In this document: piece by piece, positions 46,137-56,241 of the stretch
Numbering within the stretch: the first letter of the stretch is position 1
Layout: each line of letters starts with the position of its first letter
Source of the DNA: G965267335 sp965267335
Lineage (GTDB): Bacteria; Bacteroidota; Bacteroidia; Cytophagales; JAAEPT01
DNA: 64,000 bases
Direction of reading: 5' to 3'
NCBI GenBank assembly: GCA_965267335.1
Contig: OZ253953.1
Location: forward strand, 3,472,001-3,536,000
Position numbers and translations under genes: made by a program
The notes under the pieces: generated by a model
Databases searched by the model: none
The model's input: the letters and a program-made list of their open reading frames with translations, nothing else
Told to the model about the DNA's origin: nothing

Positions 46137-48059
46137 GTGAAGTTTTTTAGGATGAATATTGTGCAACACAAAGCTCAAAAGACTAGTCTGCTTATTACTC
46201 TTTTTATTTTAATTAGTTTAAAAAGCAGTGGACTAAACCCGATCATTTTAAATTCTACCGATTCAGAATGGATTATTGGAGATTCTACGTTTGCCCTGTT
46301 GGAAGATTCTTCTGCTCAACTTACAATTGACGATATCCTTAGCCCTACTTGTCAGAAGGGATTTAAAGTATATACATCAGATAACGAAGTACCTTACTCT
46401 AACGCTAATTATGAGTCTACTTATTGGATAAAATTTAAAGTAAGCAATCTATCCAGCTTTGACCGTTGGTATATTCTTGAGTCTTACGCCCCACACACAG
46501 AGAGTTTGAAGTTTTACTTGCCTAATGAAAACGGTCAATACATAGAAAAGAAATCTGGATTTGATATGTATTTCTACCAAAGAGAATATATCAATAAAAA
46601 CCTGATTCTCGATCTTCCAATACCAAAAGGGCAGGTAAAGACCTTTTACCTACGAGTGCACTCACCTAAATACTGGAGTGGCTTCGATTTTCGTATAAAA
46701 CCGATTAAAGAATGGACCCACTACTCTACCTCTGAGTACTTTTTCTTAGGACTTTTCTATGGAATTTTGCTCATCATGGCAGCCTATAACTTGCTCCTCT
46801 ACTTTACTTTACGTGAGCGGGTATATATTCTTTTTGTGATATATATATTATTCGGATTACTGGTAACTTCTTTTGATGATGGCTTAGGACATCAATTTAT
46901 TTGGTTCAAGGCAAGAGAATTATTTTCCGCAATGGGTCTATATGTCTTCCCTATTGGCTTAACTCTTTCGTTTATATTCTACTCGAGAAACTTTCTAGAA
47001 CTGAAGAAAAGACATAAGAGCCTAGACAAGATTCTCTTATTTATTGGAACCGGCTACGTTGTATATCATCTATTGCACCATATTATTGGTTATTTCTGGC
47101 CTCAGCTACCTTATTTCAGGTTTATCAATGCCATCCCATATTTATTTGTGTTTGCTATTTCCGTAAAAAGCTACAAAGATCAATTCAGACCAGCGCGTTA
47201 TTTTATGATTGGTAGTGGATTTATTGCGCTAAGCATAATTATCATACAATTAAGAGCTAACAACCACATACCCGGCAACTTATTCACTGTTTACAGCTTA
47301 AATTATGGATTAGTTACTGACATTCTGTTTTTCTCATTAGCGCTTTCCGAAAGAATCAAATTCATTAAGCAAAACGAACAGAAAGCCCAACAAAAGATCA
47401 TTGAACAACTTGAGGAAAATGCACAACTCAGGACGAAAGTAAATCGTGAGCTCGAAGAAAAAGTAAAAGAAAAAACCAAAGAACTCAACGAGCAAATGGA
47501 GTTATTAAATGAATCTAACGAGAAACTAGCATTTGCCGTTGAAGAACTTAAATCAATGAATGTCACACTTGATCTTGACAATTGGAAGCTCAAAAAAACC
47601 ATAAAAAAAGAAACCGAACTAAGGTTGAGTGATAAAGAACTGACTTTTGAAGGATTCTCAAAGCTCTACCCTGATAAAATTACATGCCTTAAAAAAATCA
47701 ATGACCTAAAGTGGGGTGAAGATGAAAAAGGGTATTTGTGCAAGAAATGTGGCCACAATAACTTTTCAAAAGGACCACAGCCTTACTCAAAAAAATGCAC
47801 TAAATGTAATTACACAGAGACCGTGACATCTTATACATTATTTCATGGCGTTCGTTTTCCTCTTAACAAAGCTTTGTACCTGACCTATCTGATATCCAGA
47901 GACGAAAAGAAAACAATTGAATCCCTTTCCGAAGCTGTTGATCTGCGAATGAATACCTGCTGGAACTTCAAAAAAAAGGTGGTATCACGTAAGGAAGAAA
48001 CAAAAAAGAAATTTAAAATCAAGGACATCAATAATTGGGAACAAATAATAGTCCACTAA
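46137..48059 (+). CDS. 7TMR-DISM receptor fused to transposase-type zinc ribbon and HTH
   Basis: 640 residues from GTG 46137; ATG 46152 is equally possible. It has a signal-like TM (SLLITLFILISL) and an extracytoplasmic 7TMR-DISMED2 beta domain at about 40-190 (STYWIKFKVSNLSSFDRWYILE ... TFYLRVHSPKYWSGFDF). A seven-helix 7TMR-DISM block spans about 200-405 (FFLGLFYGILLIMAAYNLLLY ... LVTDILFFSLALSERIKF), then a coiled coil at about 410-510. The last 130 residues match the N-terminal zinc ribbon and HTH of IS1595/ISXO2-type transposases: FSKLYPDKITCLKKI, Cys535/Cys538 and Cys554/Cys557, TSYTLFHGVRFPLNKALYLTYLI, and a helix pair ending NTCWNFKKKV. No DDE nuclease follows. It is likely a membrane-tethered receptor with a domesticated DNA-binding output. 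Confidence 0.85.
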   Translation: MKFFRMNIVQHKAQKTSLLITLFILISLKSSGLNPIILNSTDSEWIIGDSTFALLEDSSAQLTIDDILSPTCQKGFKVYTSDNEVPYSNANYESTYWIKFKVSNLSSFDRWYILESYAPHTESLKFYLPNENGQYIEKKSGFDMYFYQREYINKNLILDLPIPKGQVKTFYLRVHSPKYWSGFDFRIKPIKEWTHYSTSEYFFLGLFYGILLIMAAYNLLLYFTLRERVYILFVIYILFGLLVTSFDDGLGHQFIWFKARELFSAMGLYVFPIGLTLSFIFYSRNFLELKKRHKSLDKILLFIGTGYVVYHLLHHIIGYFWPQLPYFRFINAIPYLFVFAISVKSYKDQFRPARYFMIGSGFIALSIIIIQLRANNHIPGNLFTVYSLNYGLVTDILFFSLALSERIKFIKQNEQKAQQKIIEQLEENAQLRTKVNRELEEKVKEKTKELNEQMELLNESNEKLAFAVEELKSMNVTLDLDNWKLKKTIKKETELRLSDKELTFEGFSKLYPDKITCLKKINDLKWGEDEKGYLCKKCGHNNFSKGPQPYSKKCTKCNYTETVTSYTLFHGVRFPLNKALYLTYLISRDEKKTIESLSEAVDLRMNTCWNFKKKVVSRKEETKKKFKIKDINNWEQIIVH

Positions 48060-48353
48060 GTACTATTCACTGATTATTAACAATAAAAATTACGCACGTT
48101 ACAAAAACGTTAACCCCAGCGAAAAAACCCATTATTTTCCCTTTAAAGCTAAAAAATAAATATACTATAGTGATAAATTTCTTTTACTTGCTTTTCTTAT
48201 TTTTCTAAAATTTGATAAGAATTCACCCTAATAAACCCTCAAATTTCAAAGTCTTTGCGTAAAGTAGTTTATAGAATCAATTACAGGAAAAAATCATCTC
48301 TACCTAGTGATTACTTCAACCTGTAACAGATTTGTAACTGAAAATTTATGATT

Positions 48354-51300
48354 ATGAGAAAGGTCTTATACCTATCGTTAATCACCTTATTACTACCTTA
48401 CATTACTTACGGACAAGGAGAAGCTAACATCTGGTATTTCGGGGACGGAGCCGGGCTGGACTTCAACACCAATCCTCCAACACAATTAGAAGATGGGAAT
48501 GCCGGCTTGTTGAGTGCAACAGGAGAAGGGGTCGGCTCAATCTCAGATGCTGATGGAAACATCCTCTTCTACACAAATGGGAGTACAATATACGATGCTA
48601 CTCATACTGCAATGCCCAACGGCACTGGTTTAAACGGAAGTGGAACCACAACGCAAACCGGATTGATTATTCCGGTGCCAGGCAGCAGCACAGAGTATTA
48701 TGTGGTTTCAACTTCTGCTGGCAATGCCGTCAAATATGTTATTGTTGACATGACTTTGAATGGAGGGCTTGGTGATGTTACCGTAGCTTCTTTAAACGGT
48801 GGTAACGGAACCGAAATACTTGCAAGCCCGGCAGCAGAAGGAGCTCTTGTAATACCGGAGTATGATGGTTCAAACGTCCCTACCGGAGATTTTTGGGTCA
48901 TATTTCATGGAACAAGTGATGCCAACTACCATGTATTCAAAGCTGATGCATCGGGAATAACACCACACCCGACTAACCCAGTACAAACCCAGGGATTTGT
49001 TGTACCTGGTCAACCTGTAATGGTATTCAAAACCACCAGTTGCTTCGACAAAATAGGGGTTGTTTTCTACAATGAACCTCGTGCAGAGGTACTTCCATTT
49101 GATGTTGTCACTGGAATAATTTCAGCCCCAGAACTAATTCTTGACGGACTTACTAGCGGAGGAGGCCCATTTCTAAATGATGAGGTATATGGACTCGAGT
49201 TTTCTCCAAGTGGACAATTCCTTTATATAACCGAGGCTGGACTAAACAATAGAAGAACAATTTATCAATTTGATAGAACTTTAGCTACCGGTACGAATCC
49301 AGCAGCAGTATTAGCATCTAAAGTTTACTATACCGATGGAACGTCAAACAGATTCGGCCAATTACAACTAGGACCTGACGGCCAAATATATTTTCCTGGA
49401 TTTGATTTTTCCGACCCAACATGGATTAATGTTGTCCCTAACCCAGATGTTGCATGGACTGCAACGACACCAACCGTTGCAGACCCTAGTGAGATTGAAA
49501 TGTTCAAATATACATACAATGCCAAAAAGGTTGGAGAAGGATTGCCCCCGTTTCTAAAAAATTTACTAACCGAAATCAAAATATACTACAACAATGCATG
49601 TGAAGGCGGAACCACAGATTTTAGTTATGTTTTTGGAGGCGCGGCCGTTTCCTGGTCTTGGGATTTTGGTGACCCAGGCAGCGGTGTCCTAAATACATCA
49701 ACATTACCGACCCCTTCCCATGTTTATTCAACAGCTGGAACTTACACCACAACACTTACAATAATTGATAATTGTGGAAGGACTCGAACAGGTACTGTGG
49801 ATGTTATCGTTAAATCCGGACCAACATACAGCTTACCTGCAACCACCTGCCCCAATACGGATATAACAATCACAGGTACTGGCGCAAATGCTTCGAATTA
49901 CACCTGGTCAACGGACGCTTCAGGAGCCCCTGTACTAGGAACTGGGTCTACCTATACATACAATGGCGCTCTACCAGCAACAGTTTACGTGCAAGACCCA
50001 ACTCCATTAGCAAGTCATACGGTAGGCAACACCGGTGCCTCCCAAAGCTTCGCTTCAGATGACGGTCACACTTATTTTGAAACATTCACCGAAGCAACTA
50101 TCGCTACGTTTGATGTTACCACCAGATTAAATTCAGGAACTGCCAATTTCTCAATACAAAGTGCTGATGGAATAACCACTTACGGAGGACCATATTCTTT
50201 AACATCCTCTGCATCAGGAGTAACCCACACAATAACTGTAGACTTAACACTTGCTCCAGGCACCTACAGAATCTACACTGATTATAGAAACCTCTTGTAC
50301 CGAAACAATACGGATGATGATGGAAACCGAGATGTTACAGGAGTTATTGACGTACAAGGAGAACAAAATGGTTCTAAAGGCGGATCATTCTTCAACATTG
50401 TAGTTGACCTTCCTGATCCATGCGGAATACGTGCAGTTGAAATTCCCCTCAATTGCTGTGTACCTCCCACAATTACAACTCAACCAGCCGGACAAACTGT
50501 TTGTGAAAATACGGAAGTAAATTTCAATGTAGTGACTACCGCACCTTCTCCAACATATCAATGGCAGATTAGTACAGATGGTGGTGGTAGCTGGACAGAC
50601 ATTCCTTCAGAAACCTCCGACACTTATAGTATTGACGAAGGTTCCGTTACAACATCGATTAACAATTATCAATATAGAGTCCAAATAGATCAGGGTGGCT
50701 GTACCGGAACAAGTGACCCTGCGACATTAATGGTTAACCCCAACCCTATCCTCAGCGTTACAGATCCATCAAGTGTTTGTTCCCCAACCACTGTAGATCT
50801 CACTGCAGCATCAGTCACATCTGGCAGCTCCAATGTAGATGATCCTGGCGGGTATAGTTACTGGACAGATGCATCAGCTACTACTGCAGTGGCTGATGAG
50901 ACCGCTGTGGGTAATGGCACCTACTACATCGTCAATGTCAATACTGACGGATGTTCGGACACTGCAGCAGTAAATGTCACCATAAACAACAAACCTGCAC
51001 TGACCATTACTGACCCCACTGCAGTTTGCCAACCCAATACTGTAGACCTCACTGCAGCATCAGTCACATCGGGCAGCTCCAATGTAGATGACCCAGGCGG
51101 GTATAGTTACTGGACAGATGCAGCAGCTACCACTGCAGTGGCTGATGAAACCGCTGTGGGTAATGGCATCTACTACATCGTTAATGTCAATACTGATGGG
51201 TGCTCGGACACTGCAGCAGTAAATGTCACCGTAAACAACAAACCTGCGCTGACCATTACCGACCCCGCTGCTGTCTGCCAGCCCAATACTGTTGATATCA

Positions 51301-54300
51301 GTACTGCGGCAGTAACCGCAGGAAGCACAAATATTGATCCGGCTGGCTTTACCTATTGGACAGACGCGGCAGCTACTACCGCAATGGCTGATGAGACCGC
51401 TGTGGGTAATGGCACCTACTACATCGTCAATGTCAATACGGACGGGTGCTCGGACACTGCAGCAGTAAATGTCACCGTAAACAACAAACCCGCGCTGACC
51501 ATTACTGATCCCGCTGCTGTCTGTCAACCCAATACTGTTGATATCAGTACTGCGGCAGTAACCGCAGGAAGCACAAATATTGATCCGGCTGGCTTTACCT
51601 ATTGGACAGACGCGGCAGCTACTACCGCAGTGCCTGATGAGACCACTGTGGGTAATGGAACCTACTACATCGTTAATATCAATACTGACGGGTGCTCGGA
51701 CACTGCAGCAGTAAATGTCACCGTACACAACAAACCTGCGCTGACCATTACTGATCCCGCTGCAGTTTGCCAACCCAATACTGTAGACCTCACTGCAGCA
51801 TCAATCACATCGGGCAGCTCCAATGTAGATGACCCTGGCGGGTATAGTTACTGGACAGATGCAGCAGCTAACACTGCAGTGGCTGATGAAACCGCTGTGG
51901 GTAATGGCACCTACTACATCGTTAATGTCAATACTGATGGGTGTTCGGACACTGCAGCAGTAAATGTCACCGTAAACAACAAACCTGCACTGACCATTAC
52001 TGATCCCGCTGCTGTCTGCCAGCCCAATACTGTTGATATCAGTGATGCAGCATTAACCACAGGAAGCACAAATATTGACCCGGCTGGCTTTACCTATTGG
52101 ACAGATGCAGCAGCTGCTACTGCCGTGACTGATGAAACTTCTGTGGGTAATGGAACCTACTACATCGTTAATGTCAATACTGATGGGTGTTCGGACACTG
52201 CAGCAGTAAATGTCACCGTAAACAACAAACCTGCACTGACCATTACTGATCCCGCTGCTGTCTGCCAGCCCAATACTGTTGATATCAGTGATGCAGCAGT
52301 AACCACAGGAAGCACAAATATTGACCCGGCTGGCTTTAGCTATTGGACAGATGCATCAGCTACCACTGCAGTGTCTGATGAGACCGCTGTGGGTAATGGC
52401 ACCTACTACATCGTTAATGTCAATACTGACGGATGTTCGGACACTGCAGCAGTAAATGTCACCGTAAACAACAAACCTGCGCTGACCATTACTGACCCCG
52501 CTACAGTTTGCTCTTCTTCATCTATTAACCTTACTGCTTCATCAATCACAGCAGGCAGTAGCAATATAAGTTCACTAACCTATTGGGTAGACGCAAATGC
52601 AACAACAAGCCTAACGACACCAACAGCTGTTACTACAGCCGCCACCTACTACATAGTTGCGGAAAATTCAGGGTGCTACGACACCGCTGCGGTCAACGTT
52701 ACTATAGATCAGCTACCTCCTGTTGCTAATGCTGGGGGCGATGCAAGTGTTTGTGTTGCTGACCCAATAAATATGACAGGCAACGACCCTACACCAGGCT
52801 CCGGCTTATGGACCATCATCAACCAAAGTGGTGGTATTTCCATTGACAATCCCAACCTTTTCAACTCCAATGTATCAGGACTTGATGCGGACGCAGAGTT
52901 TATTACTGCGGAATGGAGAATTAGCAATGGGGTATGTCCGGTCACAGCTGATACAGTAACACTTACAGGGATAGGTATATCCCCACCTTCTGTAAGCCTA
53001 TCTTCGAGCAATAACTCAATTTGTGAGGGGGATGATATAACATTTACCGCAGTTGGTATTAATGGGGGAACTCTAAACATTTATGAGTTCTATAATTCGG
53101 TTGGTGATTTAATTCAAAATTCTACAAGTCCATCATTGTTAATAAATAGCGCCTCAGAGGATACTAGTATTTACGTAATATTCCGATCCAACTCAAGTTG
53201 TCTTGGACCCAATCCTGATTCAGCCGTTTCATCAATTGAAAGCGTAATAGTGAATGAAATACCGGTGCTTTCGATTAACGATCCATCTCCAGTCTGCACG
53301 CCTTCCATTATTGACATAACAGAGAGTGCTATCACGGCTGGTTCGACCGGAGGGGGAACGCTTTCCTATTGGACGGACGCAGGAGCAACAGTTGCGATGA
53401 CTTCACCTGATAGCGTCAATTCCTCTGGCACCTATTATGTCTTAGCTAACAACAACGGATGTACTGACACAGCAGTAGTTAATATAACCATAAACACAAC
53501 ACCTGATCTGATTATTACAGACCCCTCTCCTGAATGCTCCCCAACAGTCATTGATGCCACAGACGCATCCATAACTGCCGGCAGCTCAAATCTAGGCACT
53601 CTAACTTATTGGCAGGATTCGGAAGCACTAATTTCCGAAACAAACCCGACCAACATAAGCAACAGCGATACGATATATGTCGTTGCTGAAAATTCAGGCT
53701 GTACTGATACCGCAGCAATACACATTTCAATTACATCAACACCTATTTTGGTAACCAATAATCCTGCAAGTATATGTACTCCCGCATCTGTAGACCTTAC
53801 AGCTCCTGACATCACGGCTGGTTCTACCGGAGGAGGTTCACTTACCTACTGGATTGATGCAGCTGCGACAAATAGCTTGACTACACCAACAGCTGTATCT
53901 ACAAGTGGCACATACTATATTGTCTCTGGTTCCAGCGGCTGCTCAGATACTGCTTCGGTAGTTGTTACGGTCAACTCTTCACCTTCATTAACCATCACAC
54001 AACCAACCACAGTGTGCTCTCCAAATACGATAGATATCACAGACCCAAGCATTACCACAGGCAGCACGAATATTAATACGATTACATACTGGGCTGATTC
54101 AACTGCTTTCACTTCCTACTCCACCCCAACAGCTGTCTCAGCAAGTGATACAATATATTTGGTTGCGGAAAACAACAACTGCTATGATACTTCTTTGGTG
54201 ATCGTCACCATAGATGAAATACCTCCGACCGCAAGCGCTGGTGCAGATGCAAATGTTTGTGTTGCAGATCCTATTAATATGCCAGGAAACAATCCCATAC

Positions 54301-55973
54301 CCGGAACAGGCCTCTGGACTATAATCAGTCAGAGTGGCGGAATAACGATAGACGATGTAAACTTGCACAATTCCAGCGTCAGCGGAATCGTTAGTGCGGG
54401 TGATTTTGTTACAGCAGAATGGTGCATTTCGAATGGTGTATGTGCAACTACATGCGATACCGTTACCATAACAGGTGCGGGAATAGCAGCCCCTTCTGTA
54501 TCGTTAAGTGCACCAACAAATGATATTTGTGTGGGAGATGAATTAACCCTAAGTGCAGTTGGTACAAACGGTGGCTCTCTGAATATTTACGAATTCTATG
54601 ATGGGCAGAACAATTTACTTCAGTCCGGAACGAATCAGCAACTGGATATTACCGGGGTTAATGACACCAGCATTTACGTTATCTTTCGCTCTAACTCAAG
54701 CTGCCTCGGAACAAATCCGGATTCTGCTGTTTCATCAACGGAAAACATAACTGTTCATAATGTACCCGTTCTTAGTATTACAAACCCAGACACTGTTTGT
54801 GAACCTTCCGCTGTAGATTTAACGATACCATCAATTACTGCCGGATCCACAGATAGTGGTATTTTGAGTTATTATTCAGATGCAGGTGCAACTATTCCAC
54901 TTAGTTCTCCTTCAAGCTTGAATAATTCAGGGACTTATTTCATATTATCAGACAATAACGGATGTTATGATACCGCTTCCGTAGATGTAATTATTAACCC
55001 AACCCCTAATTTAACAATCACAAACCCAACAACTGTTTGTGAACCGGAATCGGTTGATATCACGACAAATGACATTACTAGTGGAAGCACAAACCTTGGT
55101 AGCCTATATTACTTTAATGATGCCACTGCAACCCAGAGTATCAGTACTCCATCATCAATTTCAACAGGAGGTGCATATTATATTGTAAGCTCACTTGGGG
55201 GCTGTTCTGACACAGCATCTGTAGTAGTCAACATCTACCCACAACCTACTGAACCAACAATCACTACCCCTGTTACATACTGTCAAAATGATCTCCCCAC
55301 AATGCTTTCAGCAATCGGTTCTAACCTATTATGGTACGCAGATTCGATCGGTGGAATAGGTTCATCTACTGCCCCCACGCCATCGACTAATTCCATTGGC
55401 ACAATGACATATTTTGTATCCCAAACTGATGGGTTGGGATGCGAAAGCCCAAGAGCAAATATTGACATTACTGTCACAGCAATACCAAATGTAAATGCAG
55501 GGGAAAACAGCATTATTGAAGAAGGTGAATTTGTTACATTAAATGGCACCACTGATGCAACTTCTGTTGAGTGGACTGGTTCAGCAGATATAGTTGACCC
55601 TTTTTCAATCTCTACACTAGTTTCACCAAGCTCGCAAACCACATATTACTTAACTGGGTCAATAGGCTCATGTTCCAGCACTGATTCGGTAACGGTCTTT
55701 GTTGTTAAAGGAATCACAATTCCTAATGCGTTCACCCCTAATCAAGACGGAGAAAATGACACATGGGTAATTGAGGGACTGGAAACCTATCCCAACGCAA
55801 CCGTTGAAGTTTACAATCGGTGGGGAAGTCTCGTCTATAAAACAACGGGGACTTATGTACCTTGGGATGGCTTTCGAAACGGAACTCTGATGCCTGTGCA
55901 TACTTATTACTACATTATTACACCAAGCCCAACGGCAAGACCAATTACAGGAAGTGTAACATTAGTACGCTAA
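48354..55973 (+). CDS. Giant adhesin-like Ig-repeat protein with T9SS type B tail
   Basis: 2539 residues from ATG 48354 (ATG 48348 adds two). The signal peptide is MRKVLYLSLITLLLPYITYGQ. Residues about 25-395 form a beta-propeller-like domain typical of surface proteins in this phylum (NIWYFGDGAGLDF, GNILFYTNGSTIYDATHTAMPNG). PKD follows at about 410-490 (SWSWDFGDPG), then an Ig_7 module with an inserted domain (about 550-690), Ig modules, a tandem array of seven near-identical Ig units at about 800-1378, two copies of an older block starting NVCVADPINM/SVCVADPINM, more Ig units and a CHU_C type B tail (IPNAFTPNQDGENDTW ... VYNRWGSLVYKTTG). There is no enzyme domain. It is probably a surface adhesin or gliding-associated protein exported by T9SS. 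Confidence 0.85.
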   Translation: MRKVLYLSLITLLLPYITYGQGEANIWYFGDGAGLDFNTNPPTQLEDGNAGLLSATGEGVGSISDADGNILFYTNGSTIYDATHTAMPNGTGLNGSGTTTQTGLIIPVPGSSTEYYVVSTSAGNAVKYVIVDMTLNGGLGDVTVASLNGGNGTEILASPAAEGALVIPEYDGSNVPTGDFWVIFHGTSDANYHVFKADASGITPHPTNPVQTQGFVVPGQPVMVFKTTSCFDKIGVVFYNEPRAEVLPFDVVTGIISAPELILDGLTSGGGPFLNDEVYGLEFSPSGQFLYITEAGLNNRRTIYQFDRTLATGTNPAAVLASKVYYTDGTSNRFGQLQLGPDGQIYFPGFDFSDPTWINVVPNPDVAWTATTPTVADPSEIEMFKYTYNAKKVGEGLPPFLKNLLTEIKIYYNNACEGGTTDFSYVFGGAAVSWSWDFGDPGSGVLNTSTLPTPSHVYSTAGTYTTTLTIIDNCGRTRTGTVDVIVKSGPTYSLPATTCPNTDITITGTGANASNYTWSTDASGAPVLGTGSTYTYNGALPATVYVQDPTPLASHTVGNTGASQSFASDDGHTYFETFTEATIATFDVTTRLNSGTANFSIQSADGITTYGGPYSLTSSASGVTHTITVDLTLAPGTYRIYTDYRNLLYRNNTDDDGNRDVTGVIDVQGEQNGSKGGSFFNIVVDLPDPCGIRAVEIPLNCCVPPTITTQPAGQTVCENTEVNFNVVTTAPSPTYQWQISTDGGGSWTDIPSETSDTYSIDEGSVTTSINNYQYRVQIDQGGCTGTSDPATLMVNPNPILSVTDPSSVCSPTTVDLTAASVTSGSSNVDDPGGYSYWTDASATTAVADETAVGNGTYYIVNVNTDGCSDTAAVNVTINNKPALTITDPTAVCQPNTVDLTAASVTSGSSNVDDPGGYSYWTDAAATTAVADETAVGNGIYYIVNVNTDGCSDTAAVNVTVNNKPALTITDPAAVCQPNTVDISTAAVTAGSTNIDPAGFTYWTDAAATTAMADETAVGNGTYYIVNVNTDGCSDTAAVNVTVNNKPALTITDPAAVCQPNTVDISTAAVTAGSTNIDPAGFTYWTDAAATTAVPDETTVGNGTYYIVNINTDGCSDTAAVNVTVHNKPALTITDPAAVCQPNTVDLTAASITSGSSNVDDPGGYSYWTDAAANTAVADETAVGNGTYYIVNVNTDGCSDTAAVNVTVNNKPALTITDPAAVCQPNTVDISDAALTTGSTNIDPAGFTYWTDAAAATAVTDETSVGNGTYYIVNVNTDGCSDTAAVNVTVNNKPALTITDPAAVCQPNTVDISDAAVTTGSTNIDPAGFSYWTDASATTAVSDETAVGNGTYYIVNVNTDGCSDTAAVNVTVNNKPALTITDPATVCSSSSINLTASSITAGSSNISSLTYWVDANATTSLTTPTAVTTAATYYIVAENSGCYDTAAVNVTIDQLPPVANAGGDASVCVADPINMTGNDPTPGSGLWTIINQSGGISIDNPNLFNSNVSGLDADAEFITAEWRISNGVCPVTADTVTLTGIGISPPSVSLSSSNNSICEGDDITFTAVGINGGTLNIYEFYNSVGDLIQNSTSPSLLINSASEDTSIYVIFRSNSSCLGPNPDSAVSSIESVIVNEIPVLSINDPSPVCTPSIIDITESAITAGSTGGGTLSYWTDAGATVAMTSPDSVNSSGTYYVLANNNGCTDTAVVNITINTTPDLIITDPSPECSPTVIDATDASITAGSSNLGTLTYWQDSEALISETNPTNISNSDTIYVVAENSGCTDTAAIHISITSTPILVTNNPASICTPASVDLTAPDITAGSTGGGSLTYWIDAAATNSLTTPTAVSTSGTYYIVSGSSGCSDTASVVVTVNSSPSLTITQPTTVCSPNTIDITDPSITTGSTNINTITYWADSTAFTSYSTPTAVSASDTIYLVAENNNCYDTSLVIVTIDEIPPTASAGADANVCVADPINMPGNNPIPGTGLWTIISQSGGITIDDVNLHNSSVSGIVSAGDFVTAEWCISNGVCATTCDTVTITGAGIAAPSVSLSAPTNDICVGDELTLSAVGTNGGSLNIYEFYDGQNNLLQSGTNQQLDITGVNDTSIYVIFRSNSSCLGTNPDSAVSSTENITVHNVPVLSITNPDTVCEPSAVDLTIPSITAGSTDSGILSYYSDAGATIPLSSPSSLNNSGTYFILSDNNGCYDTASVDVIINPTPNLTITNPTTVCEPESVDITTNDITSGSTNLGSLYYFNDATATQSISTPSSISTGGAYYIVSSLGGCSDTASVVVNIYPQPTEPTITTPVTYCQNDLPTMLSAIGSNLLWYADSIGGIGSSTAPTPSTNSIGTMTYFVSQTDGLGCESPRANIDITVTAIPNVNAGENSIIEEGEFVTLNGTTDATSVEWTGSADIVDPFSISTLVSPSSQTTYYLTGSIGSCSSTDSVTVFVVKGITIPNAFTPNQDGENDTWVIEGLETYPNATVEVYNRWGSLVYKTTGTYVPWDGFRNGTLMPVHTYYYIITPSPTARPITGSVTLVR
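50752..52482 (+). repeat. Higher-order tandem repeat: 249 + 2 x (249+246+246) bp
   Basis: Seven Ig units start at 50752, 51001, 51250, 51496, 51742, 51991 and 52237, an eighth diverged unit at 52483. Lengths run 249, 249, 246, 246, 249, 246, 246. Long units encode SGSSNVDDPGGYSYWTDA; short units encode AGSTNIDPAGFTYWTDA. The order long-short-short repeats twice, so a 741-base trimer was duplicated as a block. Confidence 0.8.
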
Positions 55974-56241
55974 TATTAAAAAAAAAAAAAACACGTTACT
56001 AATGTGACAGTCCTTTAGGCAAAAACGACATTTATTATATAAAACAAATCATACTCTGTTTACCAAAGTGATAAATACCATCAAAAAAGTCGTTTAACAA
56101 TGTTCATTAATCAGATAATTAGTGAGTTATATATTTACCATACCGTATATTTTATGCGATCTTAAACATAAGAGTTACTCTTATAATACCATAAAGGTAT
56201 TACTTAACACAAGTCAATATTTGAGCGATTAATGTACTCTT

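Noticed and set aside
51060..51773. 237-residue minus-strand ORF inside the triplet repeat
   Set aside because: Shadow frame of the repeated Ig units.
50752..52482. Regularly spaced repeats as a CRISPR array
   Set aside because: Units are 246-249 bases, continuous and in frame within a coding sequence; there are no spacers and no cas genes. No CRISPR array was seen anywhere in the window.
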